Part shown: piece by piece, positions 20,409 through 32,419 of the stretch
Layout: each line of letters begins with the position of its first letter
Position numbering within the stretch: the stretch's first letter is position 1
Source of the DNA: Antitrichia curtipendula
Taxonomy: Eukaryota; Streptophyta; Bryopsida; Hypnales; Leucodontaceae
Direction: 5' to 3'
Length of the DNA stretch: 64,000 nt
Assembly: GCA_951230915.1 (NCBI GenBank)
Contig: OX579634.1
Coordinates: 52,093,570 to 52,157,569 of the forward strand
Position numbers and translations under genes: made by a program
Notes under the pieces: model-generated
The model's database searches: none
What the model was told of the DNA's origin: nothing
Seen by the model: only the letters and a program-made list of their open reading frames with translations

Positions 20409-22668
20409 ATGAGCAAGGATTGGTCTTCTTGGTACGAAACCCTATCAAATGAAAAAATACAATGCAAGGCTTGCAACTTGGTATTTGTCAAGAAGGCAGT
20501 CCGTATGTTTAGCCATTTGAGATATGCAGGCACATCAGGGAGTCGTGACAAAGGAATCAGCCTTTGTATCCAAATGACATCTGAAGTTTGAGGTCTATTT
20601 GTTCGTTGCAATGGAATGATTCCACAAAGAGGTATTCTATACAATGTGGATGGCAACAACACACTTATGCCTATGTTAGTTTGTGCTATGTCAAATGCGA
20701 GAGATACTGTGAATTCTAACAAAGAAGACTCATGCACGGCACCAGAGGAATATGTTGGTGGTTCTTCCCAAGCAAATCCAAGTACACAAGCATCAGGTGG
20801 ACGTAAAACTCAGCGGACATCAAGCAGTAGGTCTCAAAGACAGAGTAGGCTAGTAGAGGAATTTGAAGAAGCAAATAAACGCACTGTGAATGCAGTGTGG
20901 GCCAATTTCTTTTATGTGGCAAACATACCATTTGCTGTAGCTCAAAATCCAGCCTTGAAAGAAGTAGTAAAGAAAACGGCGGAGTTTCATCAATCTTATA
21001 GCCCACCATTATACCATGGCCTACGTCATAAATTGCTTGACCAAGCAAAGATAGACTTGAAGGTCAATCTCCGTAAGCGGAAAGAAACCAGTATTAGGAA
21101 GTTTGGAGCCACATTGTCTATTGATGGGTGGACCTTGGTTTCGAATAGGCCATTGATAAATGTCATGCTTGTATCATTCGCGGGTGAGCAATTCCTAGGA
21201 TCAATGGATACAACTGAGAAAACTAAATATGCTCTATATTTGGCCTCTATATTAGAGAGTTTTATAGAACAAGTGGGCTCTGCAAACGTAGTGCAGGTGA
21301 ATACAAATAATGCGATTGTAAATCCAGCAGCATGGAATTTGGTATCTACTACCTATCCCCACATTTTTTTTCAAGGTTGCATGGTACATGCTTTGAATTT
21401 GTTGCTAAAAGATTGGACAAACGAACAATGGATTGACGACGTCGTGAAAGATTTCCAAAAGACAGTCAAATTCTTCAAGAAGAGGCACATGCCGCTTGCA
21501 ATACTTTGGAAATATTCGACGCAGTACAACTTGTTGTTGGCGGTGGAAACAAGATTTGCCTCTAATTACAATATGGTTGCACGTATGCTCAAGGTGAAAG
21601 CACAATTGCAACAAACTGTGACGGACCCGCAATGGAAGGAATATGCTAAAAACCACTCGCAAAAATCCAAAACTCGTTTAGAATTCGAGCGGATGAAGAA
21701 GACCATTCTTAGTGGGCATTTTTGGCATCGTTGTCAAAATTTTGAAGATGTGACAGCTCCAATTGTCAATGCTCTTCGTGATTTGTATGCGAAGACACCA
21801 TGCATGGGCAAGGTGATACATATTATGAGAAAACTAGAGAAGCATGTCCTCGCTTTAGACAAAGAGCTTTTTTGTTTGACTTTAGACAAAGCCATCCCGT
21901 TGGTGAAGTCGTTCTACGAACGACGTGATATGGTGAAGACTGATTTATATTATGGATGAGCACTTTTGAATCCCTACCTTCTTGAAGACAAAGAACTAGC
22001 CGATGACACTGATGCCATGGCTGCATGCAAGCACGTTTTAATGCAAATATGTACACCTTTAGAGTATGCGAAGGTGGTGAAGGAATTTGTAGCCTTCCGC
22101 CATAGGGAACCTCCGTTCCACAACATGTTGGATCCGACTGAACAACAATTGTCGGCGCATGCTTGGTGGAATTTTGAGAGCGCGTGCGGGAAGCTCATTG
22201 CTCCAATTGCCAAGAGGATTTTGACTCAACCGGTATCATCGTCTTCATGTGAATGAAATTGGAGTAGCTACTCTTTTGTTCACAACAAATATCGGAACAA
22301 GTTGAAGCCACAAAGAGCACAGGATTTGATAAATGTGTATATCAATTCCAAAGTCCTCGTTGCATCAAAGCAAAATGACAAGAAGAAGTGGTACGATGAA
22401 AACCTTGAGTCGGAGGATTTGATCTTGTCCTCATCGGAAGATGAGGGTGGTGAATCTGGTGAAGAAGTTGAGCCCCTTATAGACGATGAAGATGACCACG
22501 GCATCTGCAATTTTGATGATGAACCACTTCGAAGCCCACCTCGTTATAATGGAGACATTGGAGATGATTGTGAAGACCCTTACAAGTTTCCGTTGGATGA
22601 GGACGATTGTGAATATAATGGAGGTGGACCTTCCATAGCTAAATACTTAGATGGAACTGGGTTGTTGC
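20409..22668 (+). pseudogene. hAT transposase (BED finger, DUF659-like, dimerisation region)
   Basis: A single reading frame starts at ATG 20409 in a good context and passes three in-frame TGA codons (20589, 21957, 22254). The N-terminus has a BED-like finger (CKAC ... FSHLRYAG). The middle has a DUF659-like core with LSIDGWTLVSNRPLINVM and FFQGCMVHALNLLLKDW. The C-terminus has the hAT dimerisation signature (AWWNFESACGKLIAPIAKR, then SSSSCE, stop, NWSSYSFVHNK). An arginine normally stands at that last stop, so CGA to TGA explains it. An acidic tail follows until a MITE at 22669 cuts the frame. GTCCG clusters lie on both sides. Confidence 0.88.
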
Positions 22669-22843
22669 CACTACAAGAGAAAGGGGTATTTTAAGTAGTG
22701 TCCTAGACATCACGTCTTTTAAGTAAGTTTTTAAGTAAAATTTTACTAAAAAGATTGTTTTTCTAGTAAAATTTTACTTAAAAACTTACTTAAAAGACGT
22801 GATGTCTAAGACACTACTTAAAACACCCCTTTCTCTTGTAGTG
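22669..22843. mobile_element. Hairpin MITE with CACTA-like ends
   Basis: The left end CACTACAAGAGAAAGGGG and the right end CCCCTTTCTCTTGTAGTG are perfect inverted copies, and the interior is nearly palindromic throughout (for example TAGACATCACGTCTTTTAAG). The flanks are TGC and TGT, so the 3 bp duplication has one mismatch. It truncates the hAT frame. Confidence 0.8.
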
Positions 22844-23829
22844 TGTGTAGTGAAAACATTCTAGCAAATAGGAAAAATACTCATGCGAAGGTAGCGGAGG
22901 AAGATGAGAAAATGCTTATAGGTGATGAAACTCTCCAAATAGATGAAGTGATTTGAATTCCCGAGTGTCCATCCATGACAATGGTAGGAGGGGAAGAAAA
23001 TGATCAACACAATGATATGAGAGAGTGTAAGGTGAAGTCCTACACAAATGTGGTCAACCAAAGTATTGAATTACCAAAGGCATTGGCAAGTGAAAATATT
23101 GGATTTTTAGGCCTTCAAAATGCCCAAGCACCTCGAATAGAGGGAAGTCAAGATTCACGTGTATTGGAGTCTATATGCCCAATACCAAACCGCAATGCCA
23201 AAGACATGAAGCAACTTGTGCGAGATCCTCAATTCCCACCACGTAGCGTTCCTCGGCATGCACTGTATACAAGCGGTAGCACGACTTTGAATGGTCCTGG
23301 AGACTCATGATTTAAAAAACAACATTTGAGCAATTTGAAAGAATTGCGCATTGGTGCCAATCCAAATCCATTCGTTTCATCAGACAATGATGATGTGCAA
23401 ACATTGAAGTCTATGTTTTGTCGATTTTCTGGCTATGCAAAGCATTCTCCGATCAAATCTTCAAACCCTACAGTGGAAGCTTTGTCCGCAGAGAAGACAA
23501 ACATTCCAAGAAGTTCAGAAGCACGTCCACCCGCGGTGAAGGAGTACAAAAAAGCTAAGAGAAAAAGAATAATAGAGCCTTTTGCAGTCTTTCCATTGAA
23601 AAAACAAAATGTAAGTAGAACCCTCCTTAATGCAAGTCTGCCTCTAACCAAGCAAAAGGTGAAACCAATCCACGACCTTAAAGGAGGTATTGGAAAGTCT
23701 ATACTAAAAGTCAAAAGGGATCATAAGTTAGGTAGACCAATGAGATCAGGCGCATCGAAACAAGTACAAGAAGAAAGAGGGAAGATTGTACAATTTTCAT
23801 CAGATAGTAACTATGCAAAATTCATCTAG
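22844..23829 (+). pseudogene. Decayed basic ORF downstream of the hAT gene
   Basis: A frame from about 22975 to 23829 is interrupted once by TGA (23308-23310). It includes a basic cluster (KEYKKAKRKRIIEPFAVF) suggesting nuclear localisation and has no domain I recognise. It may be the continuation of the hAT gene past the MITE or a second ORF of the same element, since a GTCCG cluster follows at 24095. I cannot tell which. Confidence 0.4.
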
Positions 23830-24094
23830 TGACAATGATTCCGGATGAAATACAATAGGTCATAGTAGCGGGGTTGAAGTGAAATGAGATAGTCATTACC
23901 AGCCTTAATTCATAAAGAATTAAAGATTGAGAAGATGTAGACTTGGGTGTTTAGTTTCTTCCCCTAAACACATTATGTTATGACAATTCATTGTTTGAAC
24001 TTTTCATTTGCAATACAAATTTGCTCTTTGATGTTGTGCACACCATCAAAATTTTGTTTTTTCAAATATCTATTCTCTCAAAAGAATTTGTACC
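23830..24094. other. Non-coding 3' region
   Basis: AT-rich sequence between the decayed ORF and GTCCG cluster 3. Nothing specific seen. Confidence 0.4.
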
Positions 24095-24490
24095 GTTTGT
24101 CCACCTATCCGAGTGTCCGCCAGTCCGCTCGTCCGCCTCATGGCCCGTCCGCAAGCTGGTCACATCCGTCCGCCCCTCGGACTGTCCGACCGCCCGTCGA
24201 ACCATTCCATTCGCCCCTCAAACTGTCCGACCAGCATTCGGACCCTCCCGTCCGACTTTTAGTCGGACCATTTCGTCCACGGAGCAGACTGTCCGAGCAC
24301 TGTGCGGCCAATCCTCTGATTCATGTCCGCCCTCGGACTGTCCGATCAGCTTTCGGATCGTCCTGTCCGTGGAGTGGACTGTCCGAGCACTATACGGCCA
24401 ATCCTCTGATTCATGTCCGACCAGCTTTCGGACCCTCTCGTCCGCTCCGCGGATTGTCCAAGCATTCTTCGGACCATCCGGTCTGACCAT
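24095..24490. repeat. CGGAC/GTCCG word cluster 3
   Basis: About 400 bp of GTCCG-rich DNA, including two close copies of a roughly 90 bp unit containing GGACTGTCCGAGCACT. Probably the 3' subterminal region of the hAT element. Confidence 0.7.
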
Positions 24491-24579
24491 CCAATCAGAT
24501 GTTCATCTACTTAAAAGTTCATGTTTTTTTCTCATTTGGTGAAGCATAGGATTCCTAAAATCACCAGGTCACCTCCAAA

Positions 24580-25675
24580 CACTAGAAGAAAAGCACATTT
24601 TTGTTGGAGTTTAGCAACAAATGCGTCGTGTTTTTTCAAACGTTAGATGTTCCAAAAAACAGGTACGCATTTTGTAGAAAGCGTGTACATGTTTTGCAGA
24701 AAATGCGACCATGTCACTATGGACGGCTATGTTTGTGACAATGTCAACTGCGACATGGCCATGTTTTTATAAAACGTCGCATACAACATAAATTGCCATG
24801 TCAGCAAGTAGATTTGGAGAAGGGCAGCCGTGACGTGGCATATTTTGGAAAAAAATAAATGGATGGATGGATGAACGTCGAGTTGGACGTCAAGCTGGAC
24901 ATCTCAAACAACGTAGGCTAATTATTCCATATTGTTTGTCTCATAATGAACAAAAATTTTAGCAAAGGGCAGCCACGTGGCATATTTTGGAAAAAGAAGA
25001 AATGATGGATGCATGGACGTTGGGTTGGACGTTTAAAACAACGTATTGGATGTCGGGCTACACGTCTCAAACAACGTAGGCTATTTATTCCATATCGTTT
25101 GTCGCACCATGGACAAAGAATGGATATAAAAATGGCCCTTAAAATGTTCATTTTTATGTAACTTTTCCATCAAAATAAAATTGATGGAAATGGTAAGTTT
25201 GTTTATTTCTTGGTGAATTCTACATTTTTTTTGTTGCTTACTTTTATTTTTTAATTTATGTTAATTAATTAATTTTTGAAAAAATAGATTGGATGAAAAG
25301 AATGGGATGGATGAAAAAATAGGTGGGATGAAAAACATCAGATTCTCTGACCTCCATGTCATCCACCACGTCAGATGCGGTCAAGTAAAAAAAAAGATTA
25401 TGTGGTAGTGCCCATCCAAGTGGCTCCTCCGTGGCACTCAGGTGCCCTCCAGTCCTCCACGTGTCGACCTCTGAGGACCTCAGTAGACATTGTTGTCACC
25501 CACATTTTTGAAAAAACGAGTACAAAAGTGATGCGTTCTTCTAGATTTTCACATATTTTTACCCCGTCTAATCAAACGGATTTTAGGAGACGTCAACGCT
25601 GATCATTTTCGTGTCACACACAATGCATACTCGCGTTGTTTTGGACATTTTGAAAAAGTCCGTTTTCTTCTAGTG
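24580..25675. mobile_element. Non-autonomous CACTA element, 1096 bp
   Basis: Starts CACTAGAAGAAAA and ends TTTTCTTCTAGTG. AAA stands on both sides (24577-24579 and 25676-25678) as the 3 bp duplication. The interior has a direct duplication of about 140 bp: two stretches sharing GGGCAGCC, CATATTTTGGAAAAA and CAAACAACGTAGGCTA. There is no coding. It shares termini with the CACTA element ending at 3717, which could have supplied transposase. Confidence 0.88.
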
Positions 25676-27984
25676 AAAGAGTGTGCCTTCATGACAACAA
25701 GCATCCAATGTGAATCCTTCAAAGACATTGAACTCCTCACGGGCCAAACATCAAAGTTCATTCTTCAATGTTCACATCATATTTTTAGGTTCAATCTTGA
25801 AATTAAACATCTCAATGATCTTTTGAAATGACCATCTTGAAAGATAAAAATGAAATGCTACCTATAGTTCTAAATTTTTTTTTTCCTAATTTTTATATGA
25901 TAGATCATAGATTTATTTATTCAAAAACTTATCTGGATTTTAATCATATATTACTATATGTTGTAAGACATCCCAATTTTAAAATAATTGTTTTTATGAA
26001 AAAATTTATCGAAGTAAGCCAAATCCAACTTAATGTCATGAAACTAGAAACAATTGTTATGTACTTATATAATACTATTGCATCAAAGTCACGATCTTTT
26101 AAGATATTTGTATACAAAGTTGTAGTATAGGGTTTAGGATTTAGGGTTTAGGGTTCATGTCATTCATATAAATGTTGTCCAAATTAGAAGTGTATTTTGA
26201 AAATGGATGTGTGATAATATTTTGATGTAATATTAAAAAATCATTTTGGTCATGATAGTATAGATTGATACCTAATTACCTACTTATAAGAAATTGCCCC
26301 AGTCAATGTCAAATAATGTTGTCAAAAATCATTCGGAGTTATATGTTGCAGAGTGCGGACCATGAAGCTAGAAAAAACATATAGAGTTGTCTTATGTTTC
26401 TAAAATTCAAAATTGATATCAAAGAATATTAGTTGTCTATTAGAATATTTTTTTCATTGGGATTGACAATTCTTCAATTCTTCCAAAAGTTATTTACGCA
26501 TTATTTTTCATTTAATAGTGCACCAATTTCTACTTCACAAATTTAAAAAAATGAATGTGTAGTTCTTTTGAGTTTAACCCCTAAAGTCCCGTTGTCCCAT
26601 CGAGGGACAAAATAGATTTCAGATTTTCAGGCAGGCTCCTTCGGCCTCAATATTTTTTGTAATTTTCTGAGTTTTTTTTGTGAAGATAGAGAATCACATT
26701 AGCTTCCAAAAATGTAATTTTTATTTCAATCGGTGCCCGGGAGCAAAAATTATGGCACCTAAACCCCAAATTTTAGTTCGGCGGGCAGGAAAAAATCCTC
26801 AAAAAAACTTTAAATTAAAAATTCTAAAAATTTGTTTCATATAGATTTTATTTTTATTTACATGGCAAGCTTTGATTCATTCCACTTGGATTTGTTATGA
26901 AAAAGTTACGGTCAATCTTATTTTTTGGGCAATTAGAGCATCTTTTAGAATAAATAACTTGGAGGATTCATTTCTGAATTGAATTCTAACAATTAAAAAA
27001 AACAAAAAACTTCACAAGGTCAAGATTCTTTGCTAAAACAATCTCACCATTGAAATTAGTATATTTCAATTCTATCTTAGAGCTATTAATGATTTAATTT
27101 TTCCTTCAATCTTGACTCTTGAATCTACTTCTACTTAACAATTTTTTAATGAGTGAAAATTAAGTTTTTTTTTTTAAATATCTTTTTTTTCTAGATTCTC
27201 AACTCAATTGTTTATCATATAAAATTAGAAATTCACCATCATTAGAGCAGACTTTTTTAGTTAAAAAGGTTCAAAGTCAAAAAATTTAGTTAAGCAAGGT
27301 GCCTAAGAACTAGGGGTTAAACATTTCACATTTATTCATAACTCAATTGCCTAAATTTTGGCTAAAATGCACAAGATGAAAGACGTACGTGAATATTTCT
27401 AAAAGGATTGAATGACCAAACATCCCAATTTAGAAAAGCTAGAGAAGTAAACATTTAATTTTTAAATTCCATGCACAATTGCACATTGGTGAATTCATTG
27501 AGGTAGAAATTCATTCAACAGTTGTGGGACAATGGTGTTGATAAAGCTACATAAAAAGTCTATTGTTGAATTTGTTTAACAAAAAATATTCACATAAGAA
27601 ATTAAAAATTGACATCAAAGTTTTATTTGCGAATTTGTGCGTGCTATGAATTCAAGAAACACCTAAACCCAATCAAGAATCCTCATGCTAAGTCCTTAAT
27701 TGAAGATGGTCCATATATTTCTTGAGGAACTTAATTTGCATTTGTTTTCATATTGTAAATTAGTTATGATTTCTTACATTTGTGACTTTAAGGTATACAA
27801 TTTAGGATTTAGATTTTAGGGTATAGGATTTAGGGTATAAGATTGAAGACCATTGCAATAAAAAATCGCTGGAGTTATGTTTAATGATTCAAGTCCTTCA
27901 AGTAAAAAAGTGGATCTCAATGAGAATTTTGTCTTTCCCATCCTTGTCATTATTTGCTAGTCGAGGTCGTTTTAGGAGTCAGAC
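25676..27984. other. Gene-free AT-rich DNA with telomere-like words
   Basis: No coding region is supported. TTTAGGG-type words cluster at about 26127-26157 and in degenerate form at 27786-27842. The rest is low-complexity AT-rich sequence. Confidence 0.5.
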
Positions 27985-28240
27985 AATGCACCCGTCCGCC
28001 TGGTCGGATGGCCTCGAAAAATCTCCTAGTTTCATCTCCACTTGAGAGGGGCTGTCCGATCAGGCGGATTGCCCACGCGCCCGTTGATCGGACGGGTCCG
28101 TCCGATATTCCGACGCCTTCGCCAAACTTGTCCGATCAATCGAACGGCCCAGAGAGGACGGTGGCTATCCGATTCATCGGGCCCGTCCGATGTGGCGGTC
28201 GGTCGAGGCGTCCGCCTTGGATAAGAGGGTCGGACAGCCC
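27985..28240. repeat. CGGAC/GTCCG word cluster 4
   Basis: GTCCG and CGGAC words in both orientations, about 230 bp upstream of the kinase-like pseudogene. The position relative to a decayed ORF repeats that of clusters 1 and 2. Confidence 0.7.
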
Positions 28241-28465
28241 GTTCGATCCTCACTTTTATCTTCCTCCTTGTGTCATGCAAGAGAGAGCGGAGAGCTTGGT
28301 GGTTTATCCACCATTGGCTCTTTTCTAAGGGAAGATAAGAATGTGATTTCTAAGGGGTACTTGTTGCTTCTTTTTTTCAGATTTTGTGTATAATCGTCTG
28401 GCAAATTGTATATTGCCTTGTGGATTAAAAATTGCAAGTGAACTTCTAGTCGTGATTTCATCACA

Positions 28466-29382
28466 ATGCCGAGACCAAAGAAGGCTGCAAAGGACAAACG
28501 AGTGGTGCCTGACATTGAGGCGAGTATGGACGTTCCCTCTCTCGCTCGCAAAGCATTTCTCATTGAGTGCATTGTCAAATTTTATGAGTCGGAAACCACT
28601 GCGACGTTGCATACCAAATATGCGAGGTATCAAGAGGAGTGCCCAGATAAATTCAAGGGAGATATGGCACAGAAGTTCATGGATGCTTTAAACGTACCTC
28701 AGTGGATTCATGAAATGGAGAAGAAGGGCTTTCAACAATTTTTGAGGAGCAGGGTCCATGATGCATTGTGGAATGCAAAGGTGATGATAGAGAAGTACGG
28801 GAAGCAACACCGCGTAGGTGATGGCGCTTTTGAACAGGTCATTTTGAGGGCAAACTTGTTTGTTTGCTAGAGCGCGCCTTTTGCAAAGACACGAAACAAG
28901 CAAGGTTCAATGAGTTGGTGGAATAGTGATGAGGGACTTGTGGAGTTGCAACGTGGGCGACGACATCTCTTAGCGCTTCCAGAAACAGCAAGGATGATTC
29001 TACAAGATGATCAAATCTTGAGGGTTGGATACGCAACAATTCGGAGGGTCCAAATTGATGGATGTCATGAGATACCCACATTTTGGGAGTTTGCAGCGAA
29101 GGTATCTCATCAACAACGCTTACGACCTCAGCTCACAAGGTTGGAACACCAAAACGAATCAATGGCAGTGAGAATTCCACATGATGGAGTTATCCGATTT
29201 TCTGGTGTTCATGTAACGCAAAACGAAGGGTACTCGTATTGGTGGAATGGCGGAACATTGAGGCAAATGTTAAAAATGGATAAGGAATATCCCGATAACA
29301 TTGGCATTTGGTTGGCTTAATCTCAACCAACCCCAAAAGAGGTGACCAAAGCTTTTTTTCTTAGTCGTTGGAGAAAGAAGCG
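28466..29382 (+). pseudogene. Kinase-like gene, 5' part, split by a retroelement
   Basis: One frame from ATG 28466 passes TAG (28868-28870) and TAA (29318-29320) and reaches the LTR at 29383. The N-terminus is basic (PRPKKAAKDKR), followed by charged helical sequence. The part before the break (KAFFLSRWRKK) leads directly in frame into the segment that resumes at 62348. No glycine-rich nucleotide loop is obvious here, so kinase assignment rests on the downstream half. Five bases before the LTR are AAGCG. Confidence 0.6.
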
Positions 29383-31289
29383 TGTGGGAGCCCAGAAAGT
29401 AAGATAAGTCTTGATTAGTGAGAAAAGTAGAGGAAGGAGTTAATAGGGGTACAATTTTTTGGTTTATCTAAGGATAATCTAAACACCTTACCACAATTAA
29501 CGTTTCATACTAATAGAGTAATGGTAGATAGATAATTAGGTTAAGACCAGTAGCTAAAGTTTCTTGTTTTTATTGAGAATCGGAACCGGATTGAGATCCG
29601 GGATTGTTCCAAATACCGCGCCCGGGTTTCAAAATATAAAGAGAGGTATCTTTTCGGGAGTTACCATTCGGGAGAAGAGAAGTTACCCAGTCAGTCAGCA
29701 AAGGAGAAGAGCGAATCCGAATCCGGATTTGAATCCAAGTCCCAACTCGACTTGGAAGAGGAAGAGGAAGACGAAGAGGAAGAGGAATCTGATTTGGCCT
29801 TGATTTCTCCATCCAGCTTTAAGGGGAAGACTTTAGCTAAGGGTAAGACAACTAAGCCTTCAACCAATAGAAAACAGTCACTAAAAAAGGGCGTCTCCAA
29901 AACCAAGGGACCTTCTCCAAAGAAAGATAGAAAGTAGAAGTATGAGTATGAGTTCTTAGGATAAGCCTAGGAATAGTAGGCGGAAAGTACAATAAAATAA
30001 AGTAGAGTTCAGTTAACTTAATTATAGGAAAATAAAGTAGAGTTTAGTTCAGTTAAGTGAAGGAAAGTTAAAGCTTTTGAGTGTTAGAAAGTTAGTTGAC
30101 AACTACTTTTTGAGATGCATGCACCTAGACGCGAGTTTCTATGATTTTAGGATCTAAAGATCCACCTTTTGCGGATTGTCTTGTAGTTAGACAGTTAGTT
30201 TGGAAGGATAAGGAATGATCCTGGTCCTCTCCTTTTTTATCCAAAGTGCCAGTTAGGGTGCCTTGGAGGTTAGTATTTAAAGGGGTTCAAAGTGTTGAAA
30301 CCCCAAGCATTCTTACTCTTGTTGTTTTCTTCATTTTTATGCAAACCTCAGAAATCCTTTTACACCGGTTGGTCTGAATAAGTCTTGATTGTGTAGATTG
30401 GTATGCCTTGAAATGCGTTGTTGCATGTGCGGATAGCTCGTCTTTGTATAGTGAAGAAGGAAGAAAGGATCCCCCGGGTTTCATCAGGATCCAAGTCCAG
30501 ATAGTCTAAAAGAGTTGGTCTATCAAATCTTTGTCTACTAGGGGGAAGTCTAGGTGTTGAAGTTTCTAGAGAGTCTTCTGTTTCAGGATAGCCGTTCCTA
30601 GGTTAAGGTTTGCCTTTCAGGAGGAAGGGGGAGCGCTTGCCAAAGTCTGAGAGGTCCTATTGTTTCCGAGAGAGAGAGACAGGAAGATAATTAGATCCCT
30701 TAGTTAATAGAGTACCAGGTCTAGGCTGTTAGAATTGGATCTAGGTAGGTCTGTCGTTGTAATAAGAGAGGATACAAGGGGGGGTTTCCTGAGTGACCTG
30801 TTGGACTGAAATCAATCCTAGTCCGGCTGTAAGGAAGTACCTGTATCCGGGAGTTTTGTGTTGTTTCTTTGTGTGTTTTGTGTTGTTTAGTGAAACTCCA
30901 TTCACTCTAAACTATTGGAGGGTAGGGTATACGTTCCCTCCCTTAATCCCAAGAGCGGAACCCTCTTAATAGAGGTTAAACTACTTTGGTTACTAAGGAG
31001 TTGATACAAATTAGGTTGTTCTCTGGTTTGTGGAAGTTGGTGAATAGTATTGAAATAGCTTAAGACCAAAAGGGAGTTTTAGGAGGTGTAGGATAAGGAA
31101 GTGAGAGTTCGGGCCTGAAAATTTGGATTCCTTTCCCTTAAGCTGTTTCCTATTTCCGTGTGAGGGAAACCCGGAATTTTGGTGATGTTACCAATAAGAT
31201 CCTTTGGGAACGATACACGAGTCACTTTAGGTGTTTTAAAGTCTATTTAATATCTAAAAGTGGGATTTGTGCTTTCTTGTGCTATGACA
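29383..31289 (+). repeat. 5' LTR
   Basis: Begins TGTGGGAGCCCAG and ends TGTGCTATGACA. TATAAA at 29635-29640 is a plausible promoter. Downstream, an acidic-then-basic ORF (about 29660-29937) runs through a glutamate-rich block to SPKKDRK. Confidence 0.95.
29660..29937 (+). CDS. Small LTR-internal ORF
   Basis: After the LTR TATA box a frame encodes serine/glutamate-rich sequence, a poly-acidic block, then a lysine-rich end (KKGVSKTKGPSPKKDRK). No ATG is visible at its upstream edge. The copy in the 3' LTR is the same except for shared LTR substitutions outside it. The diverged solo LTR at 9613 has an ORF in the same place with the same charge pattern, which suggests selection in the family's past. 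Function unknown. Confidence 0.4.
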
Positions 31290-31297
31290 CAACGAAG

Positions 31298-31315
31298 TGG
31301 CGCCGCTGCCGGGGA
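31298..31315 (+). promoter_or_regulatory. Primer-binding site, tRNA-Asp type
   Basis: TGGCGCCGCTGCCGGGGA starts 8 bp after the LTR. It matches the complement of the plant tRNA-Asp 3' end with one mismatch as I recall it. This primer is typical of Athila/Tat elements. Confidence 0.85.
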
Positions 31316-31436
31316 TTTTTAGTATAGCATCCTTGAGATTCCGGGTTTGTGTTAGGATCCGCCACAAGAGTCTGTTCGTTGTGGATAAATGTTGAATATT
31401 ACTCCTAGATAGACAAACTTTTAGAGTTCTTTTATT

Positions 31437-32397
31437 TTGGAGGGAAGTCTTGGAGTTGATGAGGATTCCTTCTCCATGAAAAAAAAAGAAAAAACAGGAA
31501 CTACTGAAAGGAGGTCTACCCGTTTTAGGAGAGATGAAGATATTGTTTCTAATCTTCATGGGATTAGTCTAGAGCCAAGAGAACGTCCTAGTTTTGAATC
31601 AAAAGAGGAGTTGGTAGAGGGAATACGTACTAGTCTTTTATTGAATCCTAATCCGGTTGTTGCTAAGAGAGTTCTAGTTTCATCTGACGAGGAAGAGGGG
31701 CGTGTCGATCTTGAGCTTAGGAATCCCAACGTCATGGGTTCCACCCGCTTGAAGTACAGTAGTTTTAAGGGAGATAGAAGCTAGAATGTGGATGATTGGT
31801 TTTGTGAATTTGAGTCCATTGCTGTAGCAAACCAAGAAAACTTAGAAGCTAAGCAACGGATTTTCCAGGGTCTTCTTAAGGGAGAGGCTCTAAAATGGTA
31901 CCAGGATGTTTCGGAAATTACCCGGAATAACTGGGAACAATTTACCAACGTCTTTATTAGGACGTTTAGGAAAGCCGGAGGTGAAGCCCGAGCTTTAAAA
32001 GTCAACATGGCAAGGAACCGGATTCCAAGGCGGACAGTTCCCACAAGCAGAGCAAATGTTTGGTGCCCAAGATGTGAAGAAGCAGGACATTTTCCGAATG
32101 AGTGTAATAGACCCTATGCAAGACGGGTCCATTACATGAATCCGGAGGAAGAAGTCTACATCACCATGCCGGAGGACGAGGAAGAAGAGGATCTAAATCC
32201 TATTTTCCAGATTCAACCGACTTATGGACGAGGAAGACCTCCGGATCAGTTGATGAAAGCCAATATCATTCCGAGGTCTGTTCCAATAGGGATGAACCTA
32301 GGTATGATGTCTCAACCAAAACCTTACGGGTTTTGCTTTAATTGCGGAAGTTCGGGTCACTATGCAAACAATTGTATGTTCAAGGGTGGGCAAGGAG
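31437..32397 (+). pseudogene. gag: gag with CCHC zinc knuckles, interrupted
   Basis: The frame begins around ATG 31437 or earlier and crosses one TAG (31782-31784) where glutamine would fit. It shows the retrotransposon gag core (FQGLLKGEALKWYQDV). Two CCHC knuckles follow: CPRCEEAGHFPNEC and CFNCGSSGHYANNC. The CACTA element interrupts the frame at 32398. A third knuckle-like motif, CQNCHEYGHNASEY, continues after it at about 40065. Gag packages the element RNA in cytoplasmic particles. The stop and the insertion make this copy non-coding for full Gag. Confidence 0.85.
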
Positions 32398-32419
32398 CAC
32401 TACAAGAAAACGAGGGGTT

